From: CAZMRQ01 sp964568795
Lineage (GTDB): Bacteria; Pseudomonadota; Gammaproteobacteria; Comchoanobacterales; Comchoanobacteraceae
Assembly: GCA_964568795.1 (NCBI GenBank)
Contig: CAZMRQ010000006.1
Location: 1-47,814 of the forward strand
Direction of reading: 5' to 3'
DNA: 47,814 nucleotides
The notes under the pieces were generated by a model. The model was not told the DNA's origin, did no database searches, and was given only the letters and a program-made list of their open reading frames with translations. This document shows, piece after piece, positions 1 to 8,457 of the stretch (positions within the stretch are counted from its first letter, which is position 1; the number at the start of each line of letters is the position of its first letter). The translations under genes and the position numbers were made by a program.

Positions 1-318
1 TCAGAATTAGCTTTTATCATTAGTTATCTCCAAGTTTTTCATTATTTGCGCTAAATATATAACAAAAGAATATAAAAGTCAATAGCTTAATGCGTAAATA
101 TATTTTATTTATTGAAAAGGATGTTCTTTGTTTCAGTTAAGTGTTTTTGTGGCAATGTCTAATAATACAGAGATAGGATATTCCGCCATGTCGTACTGAT
201 TGATGTAGAGGGTCTAGACATTGTTATTTCAATGTTGGGAATGTCTTTCAAGGAGACTAAATAGCTGGGCATTTAAATAAAGAGCAGATGATGGTTGATT
301 TTTGATAGGAGGTGTCTT
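1..318. other. AT-rich region without a recognisable gene
   Basis: I see no convincing coding region, tRNA or strong hairpin in the first 318 bases on either strand. The stretch is rich in A and T and stops occur in all frames. It may contain the promoter of the small ORF and Sel1 gene that follow, or the 3' flank of a gene outside the window. Confidence 0.5.
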
Positions 319-426
319 GTGAATGAGATGCCTTTCTTTAGCGATGCAATAGTCACATGTGAGATATTAGCCATAGATTTAATTGCTAACCTCTGGTATT
401 ATACAAAAATGCGGCAATGGAGTTAA
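319..426 (+). CDS. possible 35-residue small protein or leader peptide
   Basis: A GTG codon at 319 follows a perfect AGGAGG Shine-Dalgarno sequence at 307-312 with a spacing of 6. The frame stays open for 35 codons and stops at 424-426, just before the ATG (431) of the Sel1-repeat gene, and it contains that gene's ribosome binding site. The peptide is mildly hydrophobic near its middle and resembles nothing I recognise. The strong ribosome binding site and the tight junction suggest translational coupling, but such a short ORF could be chance. In-frame ATG at 328 is an alternative start. Confidence 0.35.
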   Translation: MNEMPFFSDAIVTCEILAIDLIANLWYYTKMRQWS

Positions 427-430
427 TAAC

Positions 431-967
431 ATGAATAATAAAGGCATTTATATACACAGTTCTGAGCATGCGAGTACTTTGGCATTCGCCCATGTTCTTT
501 GTGCTAATAGAAATCAACCAAAAATGTCACTCAACCTGGCTAAAATGTATGAGCGCGGAGAGCCTTTTTTTTCTGAAACAGACTGGGAGAAAGCACTGTA
601 CTATCATCAGCAAGCTATCTTAGGGGGTGTTTACGAAAGTTATTATCATTTAGCGCGATGGTACTGCTATGGGGTAGGTCCTTACAAGCGCGATGCCAAA
701 CGTGCCAAGTCGCTATTGCATGATGGTGCTGAACATGACGATGCTCACTGCCATTTCCTGCTTGGTTTATGGTATGATCAGGGTTGGTTTGATGAGAGGC
801 TACAACCTCTCAGGGCTGTGCGCGCATACGAGTCAGCTGCTAGATTAGGTCTTGCTGAATCTTGGAGGCAATTAGCACGTTGTTACGTGATAGGTCAGCC
901 GTATTTTAGAAAGCCAGATATAGAGCAGGCAAAACGATGCCGTTACTATTTTCAAGCACAGTCTTAG
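431..967 (+). CDS. Sel1-like repeat protein
   Basis: The 178-residue product is built from tandem helical hairpins of the Sel1/TPR-like type: units with the pattern A-x3-L-x3-Y-x2-G, for example around MSLNLAKMYERG, HLARWYCYGVG, FLLGLWYDQGW and QLARCYVIGQPYF. Each unit carries a bulky aromatic pair and a loop glycine. Such solenoids act as protein-protein adaptors; in Legionellales some Sel1 proteins (LpnE, EnhC, LidL) affect host entry, but nothing here assigns this one. No signal peptide is visible. I chose ATG 431 because GGAG at 419-422 lies 8 bases upstream; the frame can be extended to a TTG at 383 without a ribosome site. The 3' end overlaps map by a few bases on the opposite strand. 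Confidence 0.75.
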   Translation: MNNKGIYIHSSEHASTLAFAHVLCANRNQPKMSLNLAKMYERGEPFFSETDWEKALYYHQQAILGGVYESYYHLARWYCYGVGPYKRDAKRAKSLLHDGAEHDDAHCHFLLGLWYDQGWFDERLQPLRAVRAYESAARLGLAESWRQLARCYVIGQPYFRKPDIEQAKRCRYYFQAQS

Positions 968-1746
968 CAGGAAATCTGCTCATCATGACGTTGGGTTAGC
1001 ACTTCCACACCATTTGCAGTGACAAGCAAGGTATGCTCCCACTGTGCTGATAGCTTTCGATCTTTAGTAATAGCTGTCCATTGATCAGGCAATATTTTGA
1101 CTTGATGAGTGCCAGCATTGATCATTGGTTCAATAGTAAAGGTCATGCCTTCTGCAAGGATAAAGTCAGGAATAGAAGGGTGGTCGTAGTGTAAGACCTG
1201 AAAGCCTTCTTCATGAAAATCTCTGCCGATGCCATGGCCACAAAACTCTCTGACAGAGCTGAGCCCCGCTTTTTCAGCATGTTGCTGGATAGTCTGTCCA
1301 ATGTTTTTTAGATTTTGTCCTGGTTTAACCATATTGATGCCAATGTAGAGACATTCTTGGGCAACCAGGCATACTTTTTGAGCAAATGGGGTTGTTTTGC
1401 CAACTTGGAACATCATGCTGGTATCGCCGTGGTAGCCATCTTTAATGACTGTGACATCAATATTAAGAATATCCCCTTTTTTAAGCTTTTTTGAGCTAGG
1501 GATGCCATGGCAAACGACATGATTGATGGATGTGCAAATGCTTTTGGGAAAGCCGCGGTAGTTGAGGCATGCGGGAATGGCGTTCTGCTCGTTTACAATG
1601 TAGTCATGGCAGAGACGGTCAAGCTCAGCAGTAGACACGCCCGGTTTAACATAAGGCGCGATCATATGAAGTACATCCGCAGCAAGCTGCCCGGCTACTT
1701 TCATTGCTTTTATTTCAGATTTGGTCTTAATATAACGTTTCATCAC
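964..1746 (-). CDS. map: methionine aminopeptidase, type I
   Basis: The enzyme removes the N-terminal methionine from nascent proteins in the cytoplasm. At 260 residues it has the usual type I length. All metal and catalytic residues expected for the pita-bread fold are visible: His80 in CHGIP, Asp97 and Asp108 in the DVTV/DGYHGDTS region, His171 in GHGIGRDFHE, Glu206 in TIEPM and Glu237 in EHTLLVT. The protein could also start at the second Met (1743). It lies 59 bases downstream of birA on the same strand, so the two probably share the strong promoter upstream of birA. Its stop overlaps the stop of the convergent Sel1 gene. Confidence 0.95.
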   Translation of the reverse strand: MMKRYIKTKSEIKAMKVAGQLAADVLHMIAPYVKPGVSTAELDRLCHDYIVNEQNAIPACLNYRGFPKSICTSINHVVCHGIPSSKKLKKGDILNIDVTVIKDGYHGDTSMMFQVGKTTPFAQKVCLVAQECLYIGINMVKPGQNLKNIGQTIQQHAEKAGLSSVREFCGHGIGRDFHEEGFQVLHYDHPSIPDFILAEGMTFTIEPMINAGTHQVKILPDQWTAITKDRKLSAQWEHTLLVTANGVEVLTQRHDEQISC

Positions 1747-1805
1747 CCATTATCGTAAAGGCGAATTGAATTAATGTAAAGAGAGAATTAGTGAGTTGGT
1801 TGTTT

Positions 1806-2696
1806 TTAACTGTCTACTTTGCAGATACTGCCACTGTAGATGGCAAGAGATTCATTCTCTGCAGTTCGGATGGTATAGTGGCCTTTGCTATTTATCCCTT
1901 GGCCTATGCCCTCTTTGCGTCGTTCGGTATTGCGCACACGCATGCCGTGGAAATAGTCATGTTTGTTCCAGTCCTTGTGAAGGTTTTTGAAATGATGGAG
2001 TGTGCTCGGCTGAATATGTTTCAGAAGGGCTAAAGTAATGGATTGGATAAGTTGATTGCGTGTGATTGGGAGGGATGTCCATTTGTTGAGGATAGTGGGC
2101 GCAATTTGTGAGCCTCTTCTTTTTGTAAGAGCGTTGTCTGGATTAAGATTAGCGCCAATCCCTATGATCCAAAATTTATTGCATGCTGAGGATTCAGCGA
2201 TAATGCCGGAAACTTTGTGATTGTTAATGATGATATCATTGGGCCATTTAAGTTCACATGAGGCATTATGGACTAATGGTTTTAAAATAGTCATTAGAAG
2301 ATAGCTAACAATCATGCTTACAGGCAAGTGAGTCTCTAGCTTAGGTATGACCCAAGTGGCATTAAGATGTTGGGCGAATGACCCCAACCATTTGCCATTT
2401 TGTCCATATCCTTTGTATTGAAAATCAGATGTTATCAAAATGGGCCGGTCATCATTCATGAGGTAGGCTTTGGCGACATCTTGAGTGGAATCACACATTG
2501 TATAATGACGGTGAGCTATTTTCTCATGATGAAGAATGGATACAGGGTCTTTATCACAGTCATGCAGCGATTCAGTAGGGTGCTGATCAGCTGATAAGTG
2601 TTTATCAAGATCTTGACCCAGCTCTTCTATCGAGGTGTAGTTTTGAGCCAATTGAGGGTGTGACTCAAGCCATTGGTTCAGTTGTATCATTTGCAC
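1806..2696 (-). CDS. birA: biotin--[acetyl-CoA-carboxylase] ligase, without DNA-binding domain
   Basis: The protein attaches biotin to the carboxyl carrier protein of acetyl-CoA carboxylase. The catalytic core is recognised from ELKWPNDI (catalytic lysine region) followed by KVSGIIAES and a C-terminal small domain. The N-terminal 75 residues do not look like the winged helix of E. coli BirA, so it is probably an enzyme without repressor function. The biotin/AMP loop, normally GRGRxGRxW, reads KGYGQNGKW: the glycines and tryptophan remain, but the arginines are replaced and the loop appears one residue shorter. Because KWPND is intact I expect activity, perhaps with altered adenylate retention. 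It is followed by map. Confidence 0.85.
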   Translation of the reverse strand: MQMIQLNQWLESHPQLAQNYTSIEELGQDLDKHLSADQHPTESLHDCDKDPVSILHHEKIAHRHYTMCDSTQDVAKAYLMNDDRPILITSDFQYKGYGQNGKWLGSFAQHLNATWVIPKLETHLPVSMIVSYLLMTILKPLVHNASCELKWPNDIIINNHKVSGIIAESSACNKFWIIGIGANLNPDNALTKRRGSQIAPTILNKWTSLPITRNQLIQSITLALLKHIQPSTLHHFKNLHKDWNKHDYFHGMRVRNTERRKEGIGQGINSKGHYTIRTAENESLAIYSGSICKVDS

Positions 2697-2731
2697 GATT
2701 ATGTCCTAATTTTAATTATATATGTTATGTA

Positions 2732-2760
2732 ATTGTACGCATATACGGGTTTTTTGTCAA
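2732..2760 (-). promoter_or_regulatory. sigma70 promoter for birA-map
   Basis: Read on the minus strand, TTGACA (2755-2760) is separated by exactly 17 bases from TACAAT (2732-2737), a near-consensus promoter. Transcription would begin about 30 bases before the birA ATG at 2696. Confidence 0.65.
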
Positions 2761-2959
2761 ATAAATGCTTGTTAGTCATTGCTCAGGAATCCGTGAAGTT
2801 TTATTAAATATAGCGCATATTTATTCACGATGCGGTTTTCCAAGGAGTGAGGGGAGAGTGAATGAAGGTGTGTTGAGTTCATGAATTAAATGTGCTGTTG
2901 ATGGAATTCATAAAGAAAAATAGCAAGGGAAGGTAAAAAATATGTAAAGGTGTTCATCT

Positions 2960-2976
2960 CTTAATATTAGTTTAAG
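2960..2976 (+). promoter_or_regulatory. PmrA-box match
   Basis: The 17-mer is CTTAAT, five bases, TTTAAG. It fits the known PmrA recognition pattern YTTAAK-N5-YTTAAK with no mismatch. In Legionella and Coxiella, PmrA boxes are known upstream of Dot/Icm effector genes. The site lies about 150 bases before the ATG of the orphan gene; a good -10 box at the usual distance after it is not obvious, so direct control is inferred. Confidence 0.5.
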
Positions 2977-2980
2977 TCAT

Positions 2981-3011
2981 TGAGAAAATAAAAAAACTGC
3001 TTATTTTCTCA
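2981..3011. repeat. 11-bp perfect inverted repeat (hairpin or operator)
   Basis: TGAGAAAATAA at 2981-2991 is exactly complementary to TTATTTTCTCA at 3001-3011, with a 9-base loop. There is no T-run after it on either strand, so it is not a standard terminator. It starts 4 bases after the PmrA-box match, which suggests an operator or 5' RNA hairpin. Confidence 0.5.
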
Positions 3012-3074
3012 GTAGAGATGTTTATTAGTGAGGCAATGAGTGATGTATGTATCATTGAGATTATATGAAAATGA

Positions 3075-3105
3075 TTGAAAATTTATATCTAAAGAGTAGT
3101 ATAGT
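3075..3105 (+). promoter_or_regulatory. possible promoter of the orphan gene
   Basis: TTGAAA (3075-3080) and TATAGT (3100-3105) resemble -35 and -10 boxes, but the spacing is 19 bases, longer than optimal. Transcription would begin about 17 bases before the ATG at 3129. Confidence 0.3.
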
Positions 3106-3128
3106 TAAGGAACAATTTAAGATAGGTT

Positions 3129-4598
3129 ATGGGATATTCGCCAGTGCGTGAGCATTATGTAGCATTGAGCAATTTTATTGATAACGATGGCACATCATCT
3201 GAGGCTCGTACTCAGTTGTTTACACAGGCAGTCTCTACTACTCTTTCCGATACCTACAATAACTACCCAGTATGGCTCTACAGTGTGCGTTTTGGGGACA
3301 GTGAGATCTTTAAGCTCGTCATTGAAAAACCTGATCTGCAGTGGACTATTAAAGATATAGTGACGCATCTAGTAAGCAATCCTGAATTAAAGAAATCTAA
3401 AATAACGCACAAAAAACATGTATGCGATGGTCGAATGCAGATATTGGATTTATTACTTGAAAAGTATAAAAGTGAATGGGATACATGGGTTTCAAATTTT
3501 GAATTAGATGATATTGATCTCCTTGCGGCAAATTTTGACTTGCGTTTATCCTTAAAACTATACAATGCCATGAAAGGCTCAGCTAATCATTCTCAGCAGG
3601 AGAGATTGGATGGTGTGTTAGATAGGACTGCCAAGTATCTTTCGGGGCAGTGGAGATCAGTAGTGGACGAAAATCCTGTTGAAAAAAGAAGAGGGTTTCA
3701 GCATCTTGATAGTGATGGTCCACTCTTGCAGTTGCTTTTTCATTACATGAAAGTTAATCCATCGGGTTTTATTCAAAAGTATATGATCAGTAACAAAGTT
3801 TTTTGCGTCCAGGTCCACAGTCGGTTCTTCAACTTTTCCAAAGACTTGCAGAATGATGCGATGATGAAGAGAATATATCTCTTTTTACTTTTTGTGCACC
3901 CAAATCTGGATGAGAGCATACTCAGTGATATTGAAGAAAAACTAAAGAACGGTGTTGAGCCACCATGTAGGCTCGAGCAAATAATCAGTCTAATTAAAAC
4001 TGAGTCTCGAAAGTCAATTTACGCCTATTGTGATAAGCATAGAGACTCTGAACTCTATGATTTTATGAAAGAGCGGTTATTGCCGTTAGATTGCGGCCGG
4101 ATGAGCACAGAGTCATTGAAGATTTTTCTGCAAAGACCTCCGAAAAACATGCAGTTTTATTCATTTTTAAGTCAAGATTCACATTGTGCTTTTACATTTT
4201 CTTTTGAGTCGGCAAATAGGTTTAAGGATACATTGCAACGCAAAGAAGAAGGTTACTATGAGCTAGTACTGAGTATTATAATATGTCTCTATCGCTTAGT
4301 AACATCAGTTCGAGATGTTTTGTTGTTTTGTTTAAATATATTGCGTTTTAGTAGCGAGTTTGATCTTATCATTGCAGGTGTACGTTGGGTGGGTGAGCTA
4401 GCTTACTACCAGGGATTGAAACCATTATGGAGCAAATGTCAAGAAAAACTGAATGTCTTCTCAACAAAAATTCGAAGTCTCCCAAGTTTTTATTTGACTT
4501 TTAGCATGTTGAAACCTCTTCAAATGCAAAAGAAGGGGAACAAAGCGGGGGGTCAATTACCATCTGATGTGATGGGGGGAACTCCAACTCGTCATTAA
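3129..4598 (+). CDS. orphan protein of unknown function; candidate Dot/Icm effector
   Basis: The 489-residue product matches no family I recognise. It has no signal peptide. It is helix-rich and polar with many charged residues; one hydrophobic stretch near residues 385-405 (IIICLYRLVTS to LLFCLNILRF) could be a membrane or buried helix. The C-terminal 20 residues are polar with KKGNK and a Gly-rich end; I see no clear glutamate-rich E-block translocation signal. The gene stands alone between birA (divergent) and etfA (convergent) behind a long AT-rich upstream region with a PmrA-box match, as is common for effectors in Legionellales. That role is inference only. The ribosome site is weak (AAGGAA about 16 bases upstream), so a later start is possible. 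Confidence 0.7.
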   Translation: MGYSPVREHYVALSNFIDNDGTSSEARTQLFTQAVSTTLSDTYNNYPVWLYSVRFGDSEIFKLVIEKPDLQWTIKDIVTHLVSNPELKKSKITHKKHVCDGRMQILDLLLEKYKSEWDTWVSNFELDDIDLLAANFDLRLSLKLYNAMKGSANHSQQERLDGVLDRTAKYLSGQWRSVVDENPVEKRRGFQHLDSDGPLLQLLFHYMKVNPSGFIQKYMISNKVFCVQVHSRFFNFSKDLQNDAMMKRIYLFLLFVHPNLDESILSDIEEKLKNGVEPPCRLEQIISLIKTESRKSIYAYCDKHRDSELYDFMKERLLPLDCGRMSTESLKIFLQRPPKNMQFYSFLSQDSHCAFTFSFESANRFKDTLQRKEEGYYELVLSIIICLYRLVTSVRDVLLFCLNILRFSSEFDLIIAGVRWVGELAYYQGLKPLWSKCQEKLNVFSTKIRSLPSFYLTFSMLKPLQMQKKGNKAGGQLPSDVMGGTPTRH

Positions 4599-4678
4599 GT
4601 TTAAGGTTTTGTTAATGCAAATTCACTGGATTTTTTTGACTTCATCATACCTGCCATACATTAAAAATAAATGAAGAT

Positions 4679-5605
4679 TTATTTTTTTTCTGCTGAAAGC
4701 ATTCGATCAAGAGCATCAAACAAATCTCCGTGGTAGCCTATGTCTGCTATTTTGAATATAGGCGCATCACTGTCGTTGTTTATAGCCACGATTAAATGAC
4801 TGTCCTTCATCCCAGCTAAATGCTGAATGGCTCCAGAAATGCCGATGGCAATGTACACTTTTGGTGCAATGATTTTGCCAGTCTGTCCTACTTGATAGTC
4901 ATTGGGAACGTAGCCTGCATCCACTGCTGCACGTGATGCGCCAATAGCTGCGCCCATATGGTCAGCCAGTTTCTCAATAAGGGTGAACTTTTCTTTACTT
5001 CCTAGACCTGCTCCTCCTGCAACAACCACATCTGCCGATATAAGCTCTGGTCGTGATTGATCAGATTCTTCTTTTGATATATATTCAGTGAGGTTTGCTC
5101 GTTTAAATGCGCATGTCCGTTTTTCAGGTTGTTTGCCTTGCATCTTTGCGTCCTGAAATGAACTTAAGCGTACTGTGAGTAAATTCTTTTTTTGATGGCT
5201 TTCTACAGTTTCGATGGCATTGCCAGCATAAATAGGTCGTTTGAAAACTAAGGGTGATTCAATGCTAATGATGTCTGTTACTGGAGCAATCATGAGCGTG
5301 CCTGCCAGTCGTGGAATGAGGCTGCGTCCAAAGGAGCTGGCTGCTGTAATAATTGTATCGTATTCAGGGATGAGCGGCGATATGGTCGCCAACGTGTCTT
5401 CACATGTGGCATTGTCATTTGCTGATTCTATGGTCCAGCAGACCCCTATATTGTCGTGATGCAGTTGCTGATAAATAGATTCACTCGCGCTGCCTAGTAA
5501 GCATATATCACAGCGCGGGGCTAACTGTAGTGCACTTGTGATTAGAGGGCGAATCAATGTCATGGGATGAGCAGTGGGCTCAATAATGATTAATGTGCGA
5601 CTCAT
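4679..5605 (-). CDS. etfA: electron transfer flavoprotein, alpha subunit
   Basis: The alpha subunit binds FAD and, with EtfB, carries electrons from acyl-CoA and related dehydrogenases to ETF-ubiquinone oxidoreductase at the membrane. The 308-residue length is normal. The C-terminal FAD domain is unmistakable: VVVAGGAGLGS, GAAIGASRAAVDAGYVPND, QVGQTGKIIAP, AIGISGAIQHLAGM and the closing APIFKIADIGYHGDLF. It overlaps the etfB stop by four bases (ATGA at 5602-5605), so the subunits are translationally coupled. It is the last gene of a minus-strand train that starts with kdsD. Confidence 0.95.
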   Translation of the reverse strand: MSRTLIIIEPTAHPMTLIRPLITSALQLAPRCDICLLGSASESIYQQLHHDNIGVCWTIESANDNATCEDTLATISPLIPEYDTIITAASSFGRSLIPRLAGTLMIAPVTDIISIESPLVFKRPIYAGNAIETVESHQKKNLLTVRLSSFQDAKMQGKQPEKRTCAFKRANLTEYISKEESDQSRPELISADVVVAGGAGLGSKEKFTLIEKLADHMGAAIGASRAAVDAGYVPNDYQVGQTGKIIAPKVYIAIGISGAIQHLAGMKDSHLIVAINNDSDAPIFKIADIGYHGDLFDALDRMLSAEKK

Positions 5606-6348
5606 AAGATCCCCTTATCAATACATGCATTCATGAAATCATCAAGTTTGTCAAATGGGGGCTGCCCGGTGCGTATAGGTGGTTCACTCACGCGAAGGAT
5701 TTTAAGTCTCTTTTTTATCTCAATGCCAGTCTCACCAAGATCTTTTTTATGAATCTTTTTCCCCCTGGCTTTCATCAGATTGGGTAAGCTAATATAACGG
5801 GGCTTGTTGCATCTTAAATCAGTGGTGATGACGCCATTATTGTTAAATGCACAGGTTTCTAGGCCTCTATCAACTTCACGTGTGACGATCCTTTGGTCTC
5901 CGTTGATTATAATCTTGGATGCTTGAGATACTTGAGGCCAGCCGAGGATTGCTGCACACATTTCCCCTGTTTGGTGATAGTCATCATCAATGGCTTGTTT
6001 GCCCATCAAAATGAGGTTTGTTGAGGATAGCTTTGCTTCGGATGCAATGATTTGTGCAATATCCAATGACTCAAGGGTTTGGTCGGTCGTAATGTGAAGT
6101 GCTTCGTCAGCCCCCATCGCCAGAGCTTGTCTCAAAACATCTTCAGCAACAGATGGGCCAATAGTTAATGCTTGAATATAGGAGGCATGTCCAGCTTCTT
6201 TAAGGCGGATTGCTTCCTCACAGGCAATTTCATCAAAAGGGTTCATTGACATCTTAACTCGTTCAGTTTCAACTCCAGTTTGATCTGATTTGACTTGAAT
6301 AACTACATTGTAGTCAATGACACGCTTGATCGGGACTAATATCTTCAT
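5602..6348 (-). CDS. etfB: electron transfer flavoprotein, beta subunit
   Basis: The 248-residue subunit pairs with EtfA and contributes the AMP-binding and dehydrogenase-recognition side of the heterodimer. The family signature is visible in the C-terminal half: REVDRGLET, then VITTDLRCNKPRYISLPN and MKARGKKI, which includes the recognition-loop region. The N-terminus MKILVPIKRVIDYNV is also typical. It starts 10 bases after the stop of ETF-ubiquinone oxidoreductase and overlaps etfA by four bases. Confidence 0.95.
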   Translation of the reverse strand: MKILVPIKRVIDYNVVIQVKSDQTGVETERVKMSMNPFDEIACEEAIRLKEAGHASYIQALTIGPSVAEDVLRQALAMGADEALHITTDQTLESLDIAQIIASEAKLSSTNLILMGKQAIDDDYHQTGEMCAAILGWPQVSQASKIIINGDQRIVTREVDRGLETCAFNNNGVITTDLRCNKPRYISLPNLMKARGKKIHKKDLGETGIEIKKRLKILRVSEPPIRTGQPPFDKLDDFMNACIDKGIL

Positions 6349-6358
6349 TTTATTTCCT

Positions 6359-7966
6359 CTATGTATCTTGATAATGAGGCCCTTCGCCGCCTTGTGGCGT
6401 TGTCCAGACTATGTTCTGTCCAGGGTCTTTAATGGAGCAGGTTTTACAGTGAATGCAGTTTTGGGCATGGATGAGGAGTTGTGGTTGCTGGTCTTGGTAG
6501 ATTACTTCGTAGACCTTTGCTGGACAATAACGTGTTTCTGGCGAGTCATACACTTTTAAATTAAGTGAAATCGCTTTTTGTGGATCTTTGAGTATGAGAT
6601 GACAAGGTTGATCTTCTTCATGATTGACTTGAGCTAGTCTCAGGCAACTGTTGATGTCAAAACGATAGACTCCATCAGGTTTAGGGTAATTGATTTTTTG
6701 ACACTTGTTTTTGTTTTGAAGCTGATCATGGTCAGCATGCAATGACAAAGTCCAGGGCGCCCGTCCTTGCCATAAGTACTGGTCGACAGCGGCATGCAGC
6801 AAGCCTAGAAAGTTCCCACGATAAAATCCTGGACGTATATTGCGACTTCGATGGAGGGCCTGTCCCACCCAGTTGGTCCTCATGTCTCGATCAAAACGGC
6901 TGCAAGGTGTATCAATAGTGCTTTGCTGTAAATGTTCAGACACGCACTCAGCAGCAGTGATTCCTGATTGCATGGCTGTATGCGATCCTTTCAATTGTGC
7001 ATTATCTAAAAAGCCTGCTGCACAGCCAATCAGCATCCCTCCTTTAAATGCACATTGAGGCAGTGCTTGCCATCCGCCTTCATTGAGTGCGCGTGCGCCA
7101 TAATGCCTGATTTTTCCATCAATGAGCTGTTTTTGGATGAGTGGATGGTCTTTGTATCTTTGGAGTTCTTGAAAGGTGTTGAGGTAGGTGTTCTTGTAAT
7201 CAAGACCAATAATAAGGCCCAGACTGACAAGGTCTTTGCCCCAATGATATAAAAATCCACCGCCATAGGTGCTGTTGTCCAGTGGCCAGCCCATGGTATG
7301 AATGACGCGCCCAGGGTGATGATTTTCTTTGGGGATCTGCCATACTTCCTTGAGACCTAAACCATAGCTTTGAGGGGATTGGCGAAGTTTAAATTCTTTG
7401 ATTAGCAGCTGCGACAGAGATCCATGCGCTCCCTCTGCTAAGATGGTTTGCTTTGCATAAATTGCTATGCCTGGCTGATATTGAGGTGTATGCTTTCCAT
7501 TTTTATCAATTCCAAGAGGCCCTGTTTTTACCCCTGTGACTTGCCCTTCATTGATAAGCAGCTCTTTTGCAGAAAATCCAGGGAATATTTGCACCCCATT
7601 TTCTTGAGCATAGTCAGCTAGTTTTTGACAGAGCTGGGCAAGGCTAATGACATAATTGCCATTGTTCTGCAGGTTTTTTGGTACTGGCAAGCTTAAAGCC
7701 CTTTTTTTTGTTAACCAACAGAAGCGATCCTCAGTGACGGCGGTGTCGATAGGGAAGTTGCGTTCTTTCCAGTCAGGGATTAGGTTGTCTAAGGCTCGTG
7801 GGTTAAAGACCGCTCCTGAAAGGATGTGCTCTCCAATTTGACTTGATTTTTCAAGAACAGCAATGCTAAGCTTGTCTTGGCTGAGTTGAGCAAGACGTAT
7901 GGCGCAGCTCAAGCCTGCCGGCCCAGCGCCAATGATTAGTACATCAAACTCTAAAAATTCTTCCAT
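6359..7966 (-). CDS. etfD: electron transfer flavoprotein-ubiquinone oxidoreductase
   Basis: The protein accepts electrons from ETF and reduces ubiquinone at the inner membrane. At 535 residues it has family length. The N-terminal dinucleotide fold shows DVLIIGAGPAGLSCAIRLAQ; the middle has HTMGWPLDNSTYGGGFLYH and GGMLIGCAAGFLD. The C-terminal ferredoxin-like part supplies a 4Fe-4S cluster through Cys481, Cys504, Cys507 and Cys510 (CIHCKTC), followed by the conserved PQGGEGPHY end. It precedes etfB and etfA, so all three parts of the electron chain are made together. The trmL stop lies 23 bases upstream. No dehydrogenase partner lies nearby. Confidence 0.95.
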   Translation of the reverse strand: MEEFLEFDVLIIGAGPAGLSCAIRLAQLSQDKLSIAVLEKSSQIGEHILSGAVFNPRALDNLIPDWKERNFPIDTAVTEDRFCWLTKKRALSLPVPKNLQNNGNYVISLAQLCQKLADYAQENGVQIFPGFSAKELLINEGQVTGVKTGPLGIDKNGKHTPQYQPGIAIYAKQTILAEGAHGSLSQLLIKEFKLRQSPQSYGLGLKEVWQIPKENHHPGRVIHTMGWPLDNSTYGGGFLYHWGKDLVSLGLIIGLDYKNTYLNTFQELQRYKDHPLIQKQLIDGKIRHYGARALNEGGWQALPQCAFKGGMLIGCAAGFLDNAQLKGSHTAMQSGITAAECVSEHLQQSTIDTPCSRFDRDMRTNWVGQALHRSRNIRPGFYRGNFLGLLHAAVDQYLWQGRAPWTLSLHADHDQLQNKNKCQKINYPKPDGVYRFDINSCLRLAQVNHEEDQPCHLILKDPQKAISLNLKVYDSPETRYCPAKVYEVIYQDQQPQLLIHAQNCIHCKTCSIKDPGQNIVWTTPQGGEGPHYQDT

Positions 7967-7989
7967 GGTGGAGTGCTTCTTTCCCTTAT

Positions 7990-8457
7990 TTATAATAACA
8001 AATCTTTTCCTACTTGAAAATGGTTCTGTCTAAGAGATTCATAAAGGACTATAGAGCAGCTATTGGCTAGGTTCAGACTTCGACTTTTAGTTGCCATGGG
8101 GATGCGCACTGTTGTGGTGTTATCTTGTTCTAAAATATTATTTGGCAGCCCTCTTGTTTCTGGGCCAAATAATAAGATGCTGTTAGCTGTATAGCGTTGC
8201 TGATGGTAGGGTTTTTCCCCTTTAGTGCTGAGCGCAATGATGGCCCCGGGGTATTGTGATCTAAAAGACTCCCAGTCATCGTGCTGCTCCACCCAAGCCA
8301 TATCGCTGTAATCAAGTCCTGCTCTTCGGCATGATTTTTCTGTTAATATGAATCCAAGTGGCCTTATTAAATGAAGCTTTGTTCCTGAATTGGCACAGAG
8401 CCTGATAATATTGCCAGTGTTAGGAGGTATTTCAGGTTGGTAAAGAACAATATGCAT
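7990..8457 (-). CDS. trmL: tRNA (cytidine/uridine-34-2'-O-)-methyltransferase
   Basis: This SPOUT methylase modifies the ribose of wobble base 34 in tRNA-Leu isoacceptors using SAM. The 155-residue length and the knot motifs are typical: EIPPNTGNIIRLCANSGT, LIRPLGF, LLFGPETRGLP and IPMATKSRSLNLANSCSIV. The ATG lies directly after the mlaA stop codon with no intervening base, so the two are coupled. It sits between an envelope gene and etfD inside one minus-strand train. Confidence 0.93.
   Translation of the reverse strand: MHIVLYQPEIPPNTGNIIRLCANSGTKLHLIRPLGFILTEKSCRRAGLDYSDMAWVEQHDDWESFRSQYPGAIIALSTKGEKPYHQQRYTANSILLFGPETRGLPNNILEQDNTTTVRIPMATKSRSLNLANSCSIVLYESLRQNHFQVGKDLLL

Larger units (their letters stand above)
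2697..3128. other. 432-base AT-rich intergenic region
   Basis: The interval between divergent birA and the orphan 489-residue gene holds the birA promoter, a PmrA-box match, an 11-bp perfect inverted repeat and a weak promoter near 3075-3105. No ORF or RNA gene is recognisable otherwise. Its length is unusual for this tightly packed window and points to regulation of the rightward gene. Confidence 0.6.
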
